Position numbers and translations under genes: made by a program. From Kiritimatiellia bacterium (GTDB lineage: Bacteria > Verrucomicrobiota > Kiritimatiellia > RFP12 > UBA1067): 18,183 bases of DNA. This document shows positions 6,225-14,400 of the stretch, in pieces (position 1 is the first letter of the stretch; each line of letters starts with the position of its first letter). The notes under the pieces were generated by a model. It ran no database searches, was not told where the DNA came from, and worked only from the letters and a program-made list of their open reading frames with translations. The stretch is from NCBI GenBank assembly GCA_904502135.1, contig CAJGDE010000030.1, forward strand, positions 1-18,183. Reading direction: 5' to 3'.

Positions 6225-7961
6225 TTACGCCTCCGGCCACAACTCGTGCGCCATTTCACGAAGCTTGTATTTCTGAATCTTCTGAGAAGCCGTCATCGGG
6301 AATACATCAAGGAAATGTATGTATTTAGGTATTTTAAACCAGCTTATCTTATCCTTGCAGAAAACCTGAACATCATGCTCCGAAATCTGCGACCCGTCGG
6401 AACGGATGATGAACGCCGCAGGCTGTTCTCCGTATTTCTTGGACGGACAGCCGACAACGGCGACATCTTTAACTCCGGGCATCGTGCCGAGAAAATCCTC
6501 GACCTCTTTCGGAGAGATGTTTTCTCCTCCGCGGATAATCAAGTCTTTAAGACGCCCCGTAATGAAATAATACCCCTCTTCATCCATTCGGCCGATGTCG
6601 CCCGAGTGGAGCCAGCCGTTTTCATCGATGCATTTGGCGGTTTGTTCGGGCATGTTGTAATAGCCCTTCATGTTGTTGTAGCCGCGGCAGCAGATTTCTC
6701 CGTCTTGACCGATCGGGGCGATATCACCCGTTTCAGGATCGATGATCGCAACCTCGATGCCAGGCATGGCCTGACCGATCGTCTGGCACTTGCGTTCGAT
6801 CGAGGTTTCGAAATAACGCGTCATCGTCATCACGGGACCCGCCTCGGTAAGACCGTAGGGGTTCGTGATTTCCTTCATGAACATCTTGTCCTGCGCCTGC
6901 TGCATACGGTGCACGGGGCAGGCAGAACCCGACATAATGCCGGTTCTGAGAGAATGAAAATCAAACTTGTCGAAAAGCGGATGGTCGAGCATCGCGATAT
7001 ACATCGTCGGCACGCCGTAGGTCGAAGTGCACTTCTCTTTTTCAATCGAAGTCATAACCTGCACGGGATCGAACTTCTCGAGAAAAACCATCGTCGCGCC
7101 GTGATTTACACAGCTCATCACACCCAGAACGCACCCGAAACAGTGAAAGAGCGGCACGGGGATGCAGACTCTATCTTTTGAAGAAAGATTCTGGCACGCG
7201 CCGATCCAAAAGCCGTCGTTTGCGATATTTCGGTGAGTAAGCTGCACGCCCTTGGGAAAACCCGTCGTGCCTGACGTATACTGCATGTTTACGACGTCAT
7301 TGACGTTGCACTGCGCCTGACGGGCCGTATATTCCTCTTGAGAGACTTCACACGCGAGAGACTTTACTTCATTGAGCGAATACATGCCGCGATGCTTTTC
7401 GCCGCCGAGGAAGAAAACTCTCTTAAGATGCGGATATTTCTTTGATTTAAGCTCTCCCCTCGGGCACTCTTTAAGCTCGGGAATAAGACCGTTTATAACC
7501 TCGACATAATCGCAATCGCGAAAACCGTTAATGACAAAGAGATTTTCCGCGTCTGATTGCGAAAGCGCAAAATCCATTTCATGGCTTTTGTAGTTCGTGT
7601 TGAGCGGCAGAAGAATCGCGCCGATTTTCGCGGTCGCAAACATAAGAACCACCCAATGCGGTACGTTTGTTGCCCAAAGAGCCACCTTCTCGCCGTGCTT
7701 TACGCCAAGAGCCATAAGTCCTTTGGCTACGAGATCAACCTCTTCGCCGAACTCATACCAGGTAAGTCGAAAATCGCGATCCGCATAAACCACCGCATCA
7801 TTCTCTCCACAACGCGCGATAGTCTGATCTAAAAGCTGCCCCAACGTATATTCGCGCGTCACAGGCAAATTATGCCATGGTACGCCAGTTGAAACAGACT
7901 GGGTGAACGGCCCCTTTGAAGGCGCTGTTCCGTAAGGATCTGACAGTTTGAATTCGCTCAT
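6225..7961 (-). CDS. Long/medium-chain acyl-CoA ligase (AMP-forming, FadD/YngI-like)
   Basis: The 578-residue cytoplasmic enzyme is an ANL-superfamily acid-CoA ligase that should activate a fatty or other carboxylic acid with ATP, via an acyl-AMP, to the acyl-CoA. Motifs appear in order: P-loop YTSGTTGFPKGV (228-239), NPYGLTE (367-373), SGD (453-455), GRLKDLIIRGGENISP (469-484), and the C-terminal lysine block TASQKIQKYKLRE (557-569) with Lys561. In that block Gln replaces the usual Gly before the catalytic Lys. The overall pattern matches the fatty-acyl-CoA ligase subgroup, but the chain length accepted cannot be read from sequence. The ribosome-binding site is weak (only AAG/AAAAG before the ATG), but an extended -10 promoter lies about 40 bases upstream. 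It appears to lead the yggS to argH gene run. Confidence 0.9.
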   Translation of the reverse strand: MSEFKLSDPYGTAPSKGPFTQSVSTGVPWHNLPVTREYTLGQLLDQTIARCGENDAVVYADRDFRLTWYEFGEEVDLVAKGLMALGVKHGEKVALWATNVPHWVVLMFATAKIGAILLPLNTNYKSHEMDFALSQSDAENLFVINGFRDCDYVEVINGLIPELKECPRGELKSKKYPHLKRVFFLGGEKHRGMYSLNEVKSLACEVSQEEYTARQAQCNVNDVVNMQYTSGTTGFPKGVQLTHRNIANDGFWIGACQNLSSKDRVCIPVPLFHCFGCVLGVMSCVNHGATMVFLEKFDPVQVMTSIEKEKCTSTYGVPTMYIAMLDHPLFDKFDFHSLRTGIMSGSACPVHRMQQAQDKMFMKEITNPYGLTEAGPVMTMTRYFETSIERKCQTIGQAMPGIEVAIIDPETGDIAPIGQDGEICCRGYNNMKGYYNMPEQTAKCIDENGWLHSGDIGRMDEEGYYFITGRLKDLIIRGGENISPKEVEDFLGTMPGVKDVAVVGCPSKKYGEQPAAFIIRSDGSQISEHDVQVFCKDKISWFKIPKYIHFLDVFPMTASQKIQKYKLREMAHELWPEA

Positions 7962-7998
7962 TTTTTTACGACTTTTCTTATTGATTTTTTAAGCTATA

Positions 7999-8007
7999 AT
8001 TATACCA
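7999..8007 (-). promoter_or_regulatory. Extended -10 promoter before the acyl-CoA ligase
   Basis: The minus strand reads TGGTATAAT at 8007-7999, a consensus -10 with the TGn extension, in the 49-base AT-rich gap between the DUF58 stop (8011) and the ligase start (7961). No good -35 is seen 17 bases upstream, which is acceptable for an extended -10. Predicted transcription start is near 7992, giving a leader of about 30 bases. Confidence 0.6.
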
Positions 8008-8010
8008 AAT

Positions 8011-8898
8011 TTAGCGCTTCACCGCTCGACGTTTAAAGAGTGAACGCACTTCATCTATGTAAGGTTTATCGGTGGAAACGTAAATGGCGTCGATTGCGTT
8101 CTTGACGAAAAGGCGCCTCAATTCTTCACGCTCGGCACGCGCCCTTTGGGAAAAAAGCTCACGGACCTTCTTTGACGACGTATCAACGAGCATAAGTTCG
8201 CCGCTTTCAGGGTCTTCCAGTTCGACTAGCCCAACATCAGGCAAGACCACTTCCGCCGGATCTTCAACCGCGACACACACGACGTCGTGATGGCGCGAGG
8301 CGGCTTTTAGAAGTTTTTCATACCCTCCGCCTCCGAGAAAATCACTGACGAGAAAAACGACCGAGCGCCTTTTTTGAACGCCGTTCAGAAATTTAAGCGC
8401 TCCGCTGATATCTGTTGCGCCGTGAGAAGAATCGCCCGCTGCAAGGACCTCGCGAACAAGACGCATCACGCTATCGCGTCCCTTGCGGGGCGGCAGAAAC
8501 TTTACGATCTCGTCGCTGAAAAGAATAAGTCCTATCTTATCCTGGTTGCGTATGGCGGTAAGCGCCAAAAGAGCCGTAACTTCCGCCGCAAGCTCTGCTT
8601 TCGAGCGGTTTGTAGACCCGTAAGTCTGAGAGCCTGAGACATCAACCATGAAAAGAATCGTAAGTTCACGCTCTTCCGCATAGCGCTTGATGTATGGAAT
8701 GCCGGTGCGAGCCGTCACATTCCAGTCGATCGCCCTTACATCATCACCGGCGATATAGGGACGCACTTCATCAAACTCAACGCCCTGACCTTTGAATGTC
8801 GAATGATAATCACCGCTCAGCTGGTCGTCGATGAGTTTATTTGTAAGAATGCGGATCTTTCCGACTTTCGCCATCAATTCTTTTACATCTGTAGCCAT
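8011..8898 (-). CDS. DUF58 domain protein with von Willebrand A-like fold
   Basis: A 295-residue protein of the DUF58 family, usually encoded beside MoxR-type AAA ATPases and thought to act in metal-dependent assembly or stress processes. The DUF58 hallmark FKGQGVEFDEVRPYIAGDD (35-53) and DWNVTART (58-65) are intact. The A-domain metal site is recognisable as DVSGS (86-90), Thr162/Asp163 and Asp186. No signal or membrane segment is evident, so it should be cytosolic. It follows mnmA by 15 bases, with AAGGAG nine bases before its ATG. No MoxR ATPase gene is in the window, which is unusual; a partner may lie elsewhere. The family call is secure, the role is not. Confidence 0.88.
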   Translation of the reverse strand: MATDVKELMAKVGKIRILTNKLIDDQLSGDYHSTFKGQGVEFDEVRPYIAGDDVRAIDWNVTARTGIPYIKRYAEERELTILFMVDVSGSQTYGSTNRSKAELAAEVTALLALTAIRNQDKIGLILFSDEIVKFLPPRKGRDSVMRLVREVLAAGDSSHGATDISGALKFLNGVQKRRSVVFLVSDFLGGGGYEKLLKAASRHHDVVCVAVEDPAEVVLPDVGLVELEDPESGELMLVDTSSKKVRELFSQRARAEREELRRLFVKNAIDAIYVSTDKPYIDEVRSLFKRRAVKR

Positions 8899-8913
8899 AA
8901 AACATCGCTCCTT

Positions 8914-9921
8914 TTACAGATTTGAGATTATGCCTCCACCGACAACTTCATCACCATCGTAGAAAACTGCGCTTTGACCGGGCGAGACGCCGAATATACC
9001 ATCTTCACTTTCCACAACCGCCCTCCCGGACGACACCTTTTGCACCGTTGCAGACCCCTTGGGCTCGCCCGCGCTTCTGACCTTTAATGAAAAACGCCCG
9101 TCAAAATCGCTCCTGAACCAGATTAAATCGGATATCTCAAAACTTTTCTTTAGAGCCTCATCCTTAAATCCGACTATAACGCGATTACGCTCCGGATCCA
9201 AACCCGTCACATAATACGGCACCCCCCCGCCGATGCCAAGACCTTTGCGCTTACCGTATGTATAGCGCCAAAAACCTTGATGATGCCCAAGAACCTTTCC
9301 TGAAGCATCGACGATATCTCCCGGCTCGTCACTCTTGCCTATTACCGCATTTACATCGCCCGCGCAAAAATCCTGACTGTCCGGCTTTTGCGAAACCTCA
9401 AGACCAAACTCTGCCGCCTTGAGCCGCACTTCTTCTTTCGTCAACTCTCCAAGAGGAAAAACAGTTCTCTCTAAAATATCACGGTCTATACGATAGAGAA
9501 AATAACTCTGATCTTTTATCTTATCTTTAGCGCGGAAAAGCGAAACGCCATGATTACTCGCCATGATACGCGCATAATGACCCGTTGCAAAAAGCTCGCA
9601 CCCTACATCAAACGCAGCTCGCGGCAACAGTGAAAATTTAACAGTCTCGTTGCATCTTACGCAGGGATTTGGCGTTTTACCGGCAAGATATGTAGTCTTG
9701 ACGTAATCAAGGACATTATTGCGCCACTGCCGGGAAAAATCAAACGTATGAAATTCAATACCGAGCTTTTCCGCCAAACTGCGAGCCTGAGAAACGACAT
9801 CGCCGTCTTCCTCAAGCCCGACGGTCATAGTTACACCCACGATCTCATGGCCTTGAGATTTAAGAAGCAAGGCTGCGACGGTAGAATCAACTCCGCCCGA
9901 AATTCCAACTGCTATTTTCAC
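8914..9921 (-). CDS. mnmA: tRNA-specific 2-thiouridylase MnmA (CxxC-type)
   Basis: This 335-residue enzyme should put sulfur on C2 of the wobble uridine (U34) of tRNAs for Lys, Glu and Gln. The N-terminal ATP-pyrophosphatase loop is SGGVDST (8-14). The tRNA/catalytic segments are NPCVRCNETVKF (85-96, Cys87 and Cys90), ATGHYARI (112-119), SQDFC (182-186, Cys186) and the GLGIGGGVPYYVTG strand (227-240). It is somewhat shorter than the roughly 360-residue norm. The CxxC plus distal Cys arrangement differs from the DxxC of E. coli MnmA and resembles the iron-sulfur-dependent thiolases. Translation starts at a GTG (9921-9919) that overlaps the stop of the phosphatase gene by 4 bases, implying coupling. 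Confidence 0.93.
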   Translation of the reverse strand: MKIAVGISGGVDSTVAALLLKSQGHEIVGVTMTVGLEEDGDVVSQARSLAEKLGIEFHTFDFSRQWRNNVLDYVKTTYLAGKTPNPCVRCNETVKFSLLPRAAFDVGCELFATGHYARIMASNHGVSLFRAKDKIKDQSYFLYRIDRDILERTVFPLGELTKEEVRLKAAEFGLEVSQKPDSQDFCAGDVNAVIGKSDEPGDIVDASGKVLGHHQGFWRYTYGKRKGLGIGGGVPYYVTGLDPERNRVIVGFKDEALKKSFEISDLIWFRSDFDGRFSLKVRSAGEPKGSATVQKVSSGRAVVESEDGIFGVSPGQSAVFYDGDEVVGGGIISNL

Positions 9922-10571
9922 AACTCAAGAAGATCCTTGAAGGAATGCAGAACCGCGGTAGACGGCGCATCTTTAATGTCGCCGAAACCGAACGAACAGA
10001 AAGCCCCTTTTATGCCGGCGGCCTCAGCTGAGCGCATATCCGTCCAACTGTCGCCCACCATCCAATCGTCCGAAGAAAGCGTATGCGACGGCATGCGACG
10101 CGCACATTCAAAGAGCGGCAGAGCGGAAGGCTTCATTTCCGCACAATCGCCGCCCGCGACAACGGCATCTAAAAAGAAACGTTTCAAGCCGAAACGATCC
10201 AATATCTGATCTGTCGCAAAACGCGGTTTATTCGTATTAACGCCAAGGAGCCAGCCTCTTGACTTAAGTTCCTCAAGCGTCTCTACCACAAATGGATAAA
10301 GAGTCAATCTCGCGCAGCAGTTTTCATGATAGTGCCTGCGGAACAGCTCCTTAAGATCCTTCAAATCGATCTTCACGCTCGGCGATGGACCGAAACACTC
10401 AGGAATACTGTTCTCAAGCAGATACTGGGCTCCGCAGCCGACATTCGCGATAACCTCATCTACGGTTAACTCTGAAAGCGAAAGATCTCGCCTCGTAAAA
10501 TTGACGCTTGAGGCTAAATCTATGCGTGAATCGACGAGAGTGCCGTCCATATCAAAAAACATCGCTTTCAT
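9918..10571 (-). CDS. gph: HAD-superfamily phosphatase, phosphoglycolate phosphatase-like
   Basis: A 217-residue HAD hydrolase resembling Gph phosphoglycolate phosphatase, which removes 2-phosphoglycolate formed during DNA repair or oxygenation. Motif I is FDMDGTLVDS (6-15; nucleophile Asp7, acid/base Asp9), motif II threonine is Thr113 in VNTNKPRF, motif III lysine is Lys147 in EMKPSA, and motif IV is VGDSWTD (172-178; Asp174, Asp178). A helical cap (about 18-80) follows motif I, as in subfamily IA. Many HAD phosphatases are substrate-promiscuous, so the gph name is tentative. AAGGAG precedes the ATG, which begins only 20 bases after the rplS terminator; no separate promoter is seen, so it may rely on read-through. 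It overlaps mnmA by 4 bases. Confidence 0.85.
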   Translation of the reverse strand: MKAMFFDMDGTLVDSRIDLASSVNFTRRDLSLSELTVDEVIANVGCGAQYLLENSIPECFGPSPSVKIDLKDLKELFRRHYHENCCARLTLYPFVVETLEELKSRGWLLGVNTNKPRFATDQILDRFGLKRFFLDAVVAGGDCAEMKPSALPLFECARRMPSHTLSSDDWMVGDSWTDMRSAEAAGIKGAFCSFGFGDIKDAPSTAVLHSFKDLLEL

Positions 10572-10590
10572 TGAAATCTCCTTGATTTAC

Positions 10591-10618
10591 AGAAAAGGCC
10601 GGTCTGTTTCGACCGGCC
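10591..10618 (-). terminator. Rho-independent terminator after rplS
   Basis: On the minus strand, GGCCGGTC (10618-10611) pairs perfectly with GACCGGCC (10604-10597) around the loop GAAACA, followed by TTTTCT (10596-10591). It sits 30 bases after the rplS stop codon and 20 bases before the phosphatase start. It should end or attenuate the ribosomal transcript. Confidence 0.92.
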
Positions 10619-10647
10619 CTCCATACCCTCCATCCACCGAAACGCTC

Positions 10648-11016
10648 TTATTTCTTTACGAGCTTACGCACAGCCTTGTGCGAGCAGAAAGTACGCTCCG
10701 TATAGAGCTTTGAACGCCAGGACGAGGTCTTTTTGATAACCTTGATCGCCTGGATCCAAGGGCTCGCGAACGGGAAGAGCTTCTCGACGCGAACGCCGTA
10801 GCTCTCGCGGCTGACGGTGAAGTTACCCGTTACATTGCCGCGGCCGTTGTCGATAGCAAGAACCTTGCCCTCGAAGTCCTGAACGCGGAACTTGTCACCT
10901 TCTTTAATCTTGATGGAAACGCGAACGATATCGCCGGTGTGGAACTCGGGATAATTCTTCTCGGCAAGAGCCTTGGTCTGTTCTGCGTTAATCTTATCAA
11001 TAAGCTTAATACCCAT
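10648..11016 (-). CDS. rplS: 50S ribosomal protein L19
   Basis: The 122-residue protein is ribosomal protein L19 of the large subunit, located at the 30S-50S interface. The family core is clear: FHTGDIVRVSIKIKEGDKFRVQDFEGKVLA and NFTVSRESYGVRVEKLFPFASPWIQAIKVI. The C-terminal tail (KKTSSWRSKLYTERTFCSHKAVRKLVKK) is diverged from the common 'RRGKVRRAKLYYLR..GKAARI' ending but stays basic and alignable, so there is no frameshift signal. A near-perfect ribosome-binding site, TAAGGAGGTGA, precedes the ATG. It follows rpsP after 18 bases; the usual intervening rimM and trmD are missing. The terminator at 10591-10618 ends the unit. Confidence 0.96.
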   Translation of the reverse strand: MGIKLIDKINAEQTKALAEKNYPEFHTGDIVRVSIKIKEGDKFRVQDFEGKVLAIDNGRGNVTGNFTVSRESYGVRVEKLFPFASPWIQAIKVIKKTSSWRSKLYTERTFCSHKAVRKLVKK

Positions 11017-11034
11017 GATTCACCTCCTTAAAGC

Positions 11035-11325
11035 TTAGGCCTTCTTCTCGGCAGGCTTAGCCTTGCGCGCATGGTGGGGCTTGAGCTCGGGATTGCGAGC
11101 ACGACGAATGAGGCTGGCAACCGTTTCAGAGGGCTGAGCGCCCTGCTTGAGCCAATAATCAACACGTTCGAGATCAATCTTGAAATTCTCATCCTTGATC
11201 TGAGTATCATACCAACCGAGAATCTCAATGAACTTTCCGTCACGGGGCGAACGTGAATCGGCCGCGACGATACGATAGGCCGCGTGGTTCTTGCAACCTG
11301 TGCGACGCATTCTAATCTTTACCAT
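11035..11325 (-). CDS. rpsP: 30S ribosomal protein S16
   Basis: The 96-residue protein is small-subunit protein S16, needed for 30S assembly. The characteristic N-terminus MVKIRMRRTGCKNHAAYRIVAADSR is followed by DGKFIEILGWYD, RVDYWLKQGAQPSETV and a Lys/Ala-rich tail. Size is normal (80-100 residues). AAGGAG lies about 9 bases before the ATG, and a well-formed promoter is located at 11363-11391. It heads a two-gene unit with rplS. Confidence 0.97.
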   Translation of the reverse strand: MVKIRMRRTGCKNHAAYRIVAADSRSPRDGKFIEILGWYDTQIKDENFKIDLERVDYWLKQGAQPSETVASLIRRARNPELKPHHARKAKPAEKKA

Positions 11326-11362
11326 TTATTTGCTCCTTTTTCGATAGATGAAAGTGGCGCAT

Positions 11363-11391
11363 AGTATACCATATCGCACTTCCCTTTGCAA
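11363..11391 (-). promoter_or_regulatory. Sigma70-type promoter of rpsP-rplS
   Basis: On the minus strand TTGCAA (11391-11386) and TATACT (11368-11363) are separated by exactly 17 bases, predicting a start near 11356 and a leader of about 30 bases. It lies in the 89-base gap after the giant gene's stop codon (11415). The -35 sits inside a small CCCTT/AAGGG palindrome (about 11382-11395). Confidence 0.75.
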
Positions 11392-11414
11392 GGGGTAAAA
11401 AGATAAGCCGAAAT

Positions 11415-14400
11415 TCACCGCAGGATGATGTGAAAACCCGGTATCTTCGTGAGCGCCGCCTCGGACGTGTTGCCGTAGGCACCGAGGTTGACACGGCGAC
11501 CGTGATACCCAACGCCCTGAACCACCGGCTCACGAGAGTAATCGCTCTTCGGATCGCCCGCGTCGATCGTCGGCGACTCCACGCGCTCTGGATCGCGCAC
11601 GCGCACCCCATCCTTGAAATAGCCGGTAAATGTGCGCGGATAAACGTTGAGCGCGGCGCAGGCGGCACGAGCGCTCTGTGGCAGATACGGCAGCGAAGGA
11701 GAATCCTTGGTCGAGAAAAGACTCTGGAAGTCATCCATAGTTGTCACAAACAGCGGATCGGCGGCGAAGACACCGATGCCGACATTGAGCGTTCCGCCCT
11801 CCACGGCATGGATGTAGTTCGATGTCAGCCCGGTAACGAGCGTATATGATATGTTCATCGTGCCATTAGCCTTTACCTCGATATCTGCGCCGGCGTTGAC
11901 GGTGTCGGAATTCCTGTTGCGGACATTGCCGTACACGATTGAGTTTTTGACGTTAACCGTTCCCTTGTTCACATTGATGCCCGCGCCTGTCCACTTGCCC
12001 TGCGTGAGGTTGTACGCTATCGTGCAGTTCTCGATGTCGAGCGTCGCGTCCGAAGTAGACATATTGCAGACAATTGTGCCGCCGCTGACGGGGTCTCCAG
12101 CCGATTGCGACCCTTCTAAGTCACTGTTGCCGACCAGAGCGCAGTTGATAAGCTTCGATCCGCCGCTCGCCCCTTTGAAATGGATGGTTCCGGCTGAACC
12201 GTCAGCATCCATGATAGCTGCGCCATTCGACGCGAAGCGGCAGTTTCGGAAGACCGTCGGCGTCGCGTTGATGTACGCAGCGGAGCCGGTGTGCCGCGCC
12301 TGAGCGCCCTTGTTCCTGTTAAACGAAATCCCGTTCGTGGCGAAAAGGCAGTCGTCGATATACGCCTGAGCGCAGGAGCTAAGATAGATACCGTCGCCGC
12401 CAAAGTCAGTCCCAGACAGCGCGTTGACACTGTAGTCGATCAGGTTGACAAACTGGCAGTTGGTGATCGAGACCGTGCCGCCCGAGGCGTAGATACCGCC
12501 GCCCCGGAGATTGTATTCGCTTTGCTTACGGTCAGTGAAGTAGGAATCGCGAACAAGGAGATCCCCGGCCCCGGTCTTTCTGATTCCGCTCGCCTTTGCG
12601 TGCGAAAAGCGAATACGCTCAACCGTCAGAAGCGCCCCCGATGGAACGCTAAATTCCAACAGTGGGAAGTTGCAGTTAAAGCCATCAAGCCATGTACATG
12701 CCCCTTCCGGACGCTCCTGCGGAGTGTTCTCGACACCGGTAAAGCCGCCGCGAATCGTCAGCGACCCAACCAGCGTCATTGAAGCAACCATATGATCGTT
12801 GGAAACCGCGAGCCACATTTCTGTCTTTGAGGCGTCCGGCACAGAGGCAAGAGCTGTAGCAAGGTCAGGATAGGCGTCCGTCCAACTTGTGCCGTCCATC
12901 CGGCAGTTCGCCCCTTCGCGTACATGAATAACATTAGCTCCGCCGCCCTTTCCGTAGAACGGCGGCAGTTCGCCCGTCACGGTCTTCGTTGAAGAATACT
13001 CAATTGAATCCGCACCGGGGACGGTGATTGTGACCGCAACAGAGAAACTGTCGCCTGGCTGCAGATACACCGGCAAGGTGCTGTAGTTTAGAATGTCGCC
13101 AGCCGTAACAAAATCATATATTGCCTCGGATAGAACCACGCCACCAGACGAGCAGACGAGACGCACTTGAGCAACGTAGCCGCCAGCTATGGCAGAATCC
13201 ATCGCAATTTTGACATTCGGACGCGTGAGGTTATCTGGAAATGTCACATCTATCTCCGCACTCGGCGTACCTGTCCCGGTTCGAGACGCCTCAGGCGTGT
13301 TACCATAAGCGCCGAGATTGATTCGTCCGCCGTTCGGCGCCGGCTCAAGCGAAAAGTCGGCCGCCGGATCGCCGCCATCTATCGCTGGCGAGTAGAAAGT
13401 TGTAGCGGGGCCCGCCGCGCCGCCATTGACACAATATCCGGACGATGACAGAAGATGGGCATCCATCGTCGCGAGATCTTCGTAGATGGTGGGATTGGTG
13501 TAGGTGTAGTACAAACTCGAAGTGCCATATGTCAGCAACGACCCAAAATCATCCGTCGACGTGACGAGCTTCGGATCTAACGCGCTGACGGAATCGCCAT
13601 CTACGGTTACGCCGACGAGCGCCTCATCGGTAGCGTCGAGCGACGTCACGAACGAGTTACGGATGGCAGCACTTGAGCCGGAGGCGACATGCACATCTTT
13701 GCCGTAACCGAGAGTTGTAATGTGATAGCGTCGGTTGTTCCAGAGAATCGTGTTTTCGATGGCGACAGAGCCTCTGGCGACGGTGATGCCGCCGGCCGCA
13801 GTGGAGGCTTGCGTAAGATTGTAGGCTATGGTACAGTTCCTAACCGTCAGCTTGTCCGCTACACCGCCCATCCTAACCGCGATGGCGCCGCCGGACGGTC
13901 CATTGGCACCGGCGCTCATATACTCCGTGTTGCCGATGAGCGCGCAGTTTTCGATAACCGAACCACCGCACGCACCGTGAAGGGCGATCGTTCCGCCGCA
14001 CCAGTTGTCATCGGTCCCGTTGCGAAGCGGGCAGCAGTTGCCGGAGAAGCGGCTGCGCCGCACGTAAATCGGTGTGCCGTCGGCGAGAATCGCCGAGCCG
14101 CGCGCGTAGAGGTAGCCGGCGTAGTTCTTGCCAGGCTGGACGGTCAGGTCGTATCCGTTGGTCACAAAGAGCGAATCGTCGACGAGCGCGGTCTTGAATG
14201 ACTTGGCGTAGAGACCGAAGCCGCCGTACTGCGTATCGCCCGCGACGCAGCGGTTGCCGGCAAAGACGCAGTTCGAGACGACGAGCGTACCGAAGCCGTC
14301 GGACTGCGCATTCATGCCGCGTCCGTACACCGTTCCGACATCTCGCCCGTTCGCCTCAATAACGCAGTCAAGAACCGTGAGCGAGCCGCCACCCTTCTTG

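Noticed and set aside
6102..7181. Long plus-strand reading frame opposite the acyl-CoA ligase and YggS genes
   Set aside because: It is antisense to two well-recognised proteins, has low-complexity His/Arg-rich translation and no family similarity; codon structure explains its openness.
10648..10740. Frameshift in the rplS C-terminus
   Set aside because: The tail differs from common L19 endings but stays basic and alignable and stops at a normal length, followed by a proper terminator.
11382..11395. Terminator for the giant gene
   Set aside because: The CCCTT/AAGGG stem is only 5 bp and no T-run follows it on the minus strand; it overlaps the rpsP -35 instead. No convincing terminator was found after the giant gene.
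11430..12782. Plus-strand frames opposite the beta-helix 2 region
   Set aside because: Antisense to a continuous 2166-codon gene with clear domain content; no ribosome-binding sites or family features.
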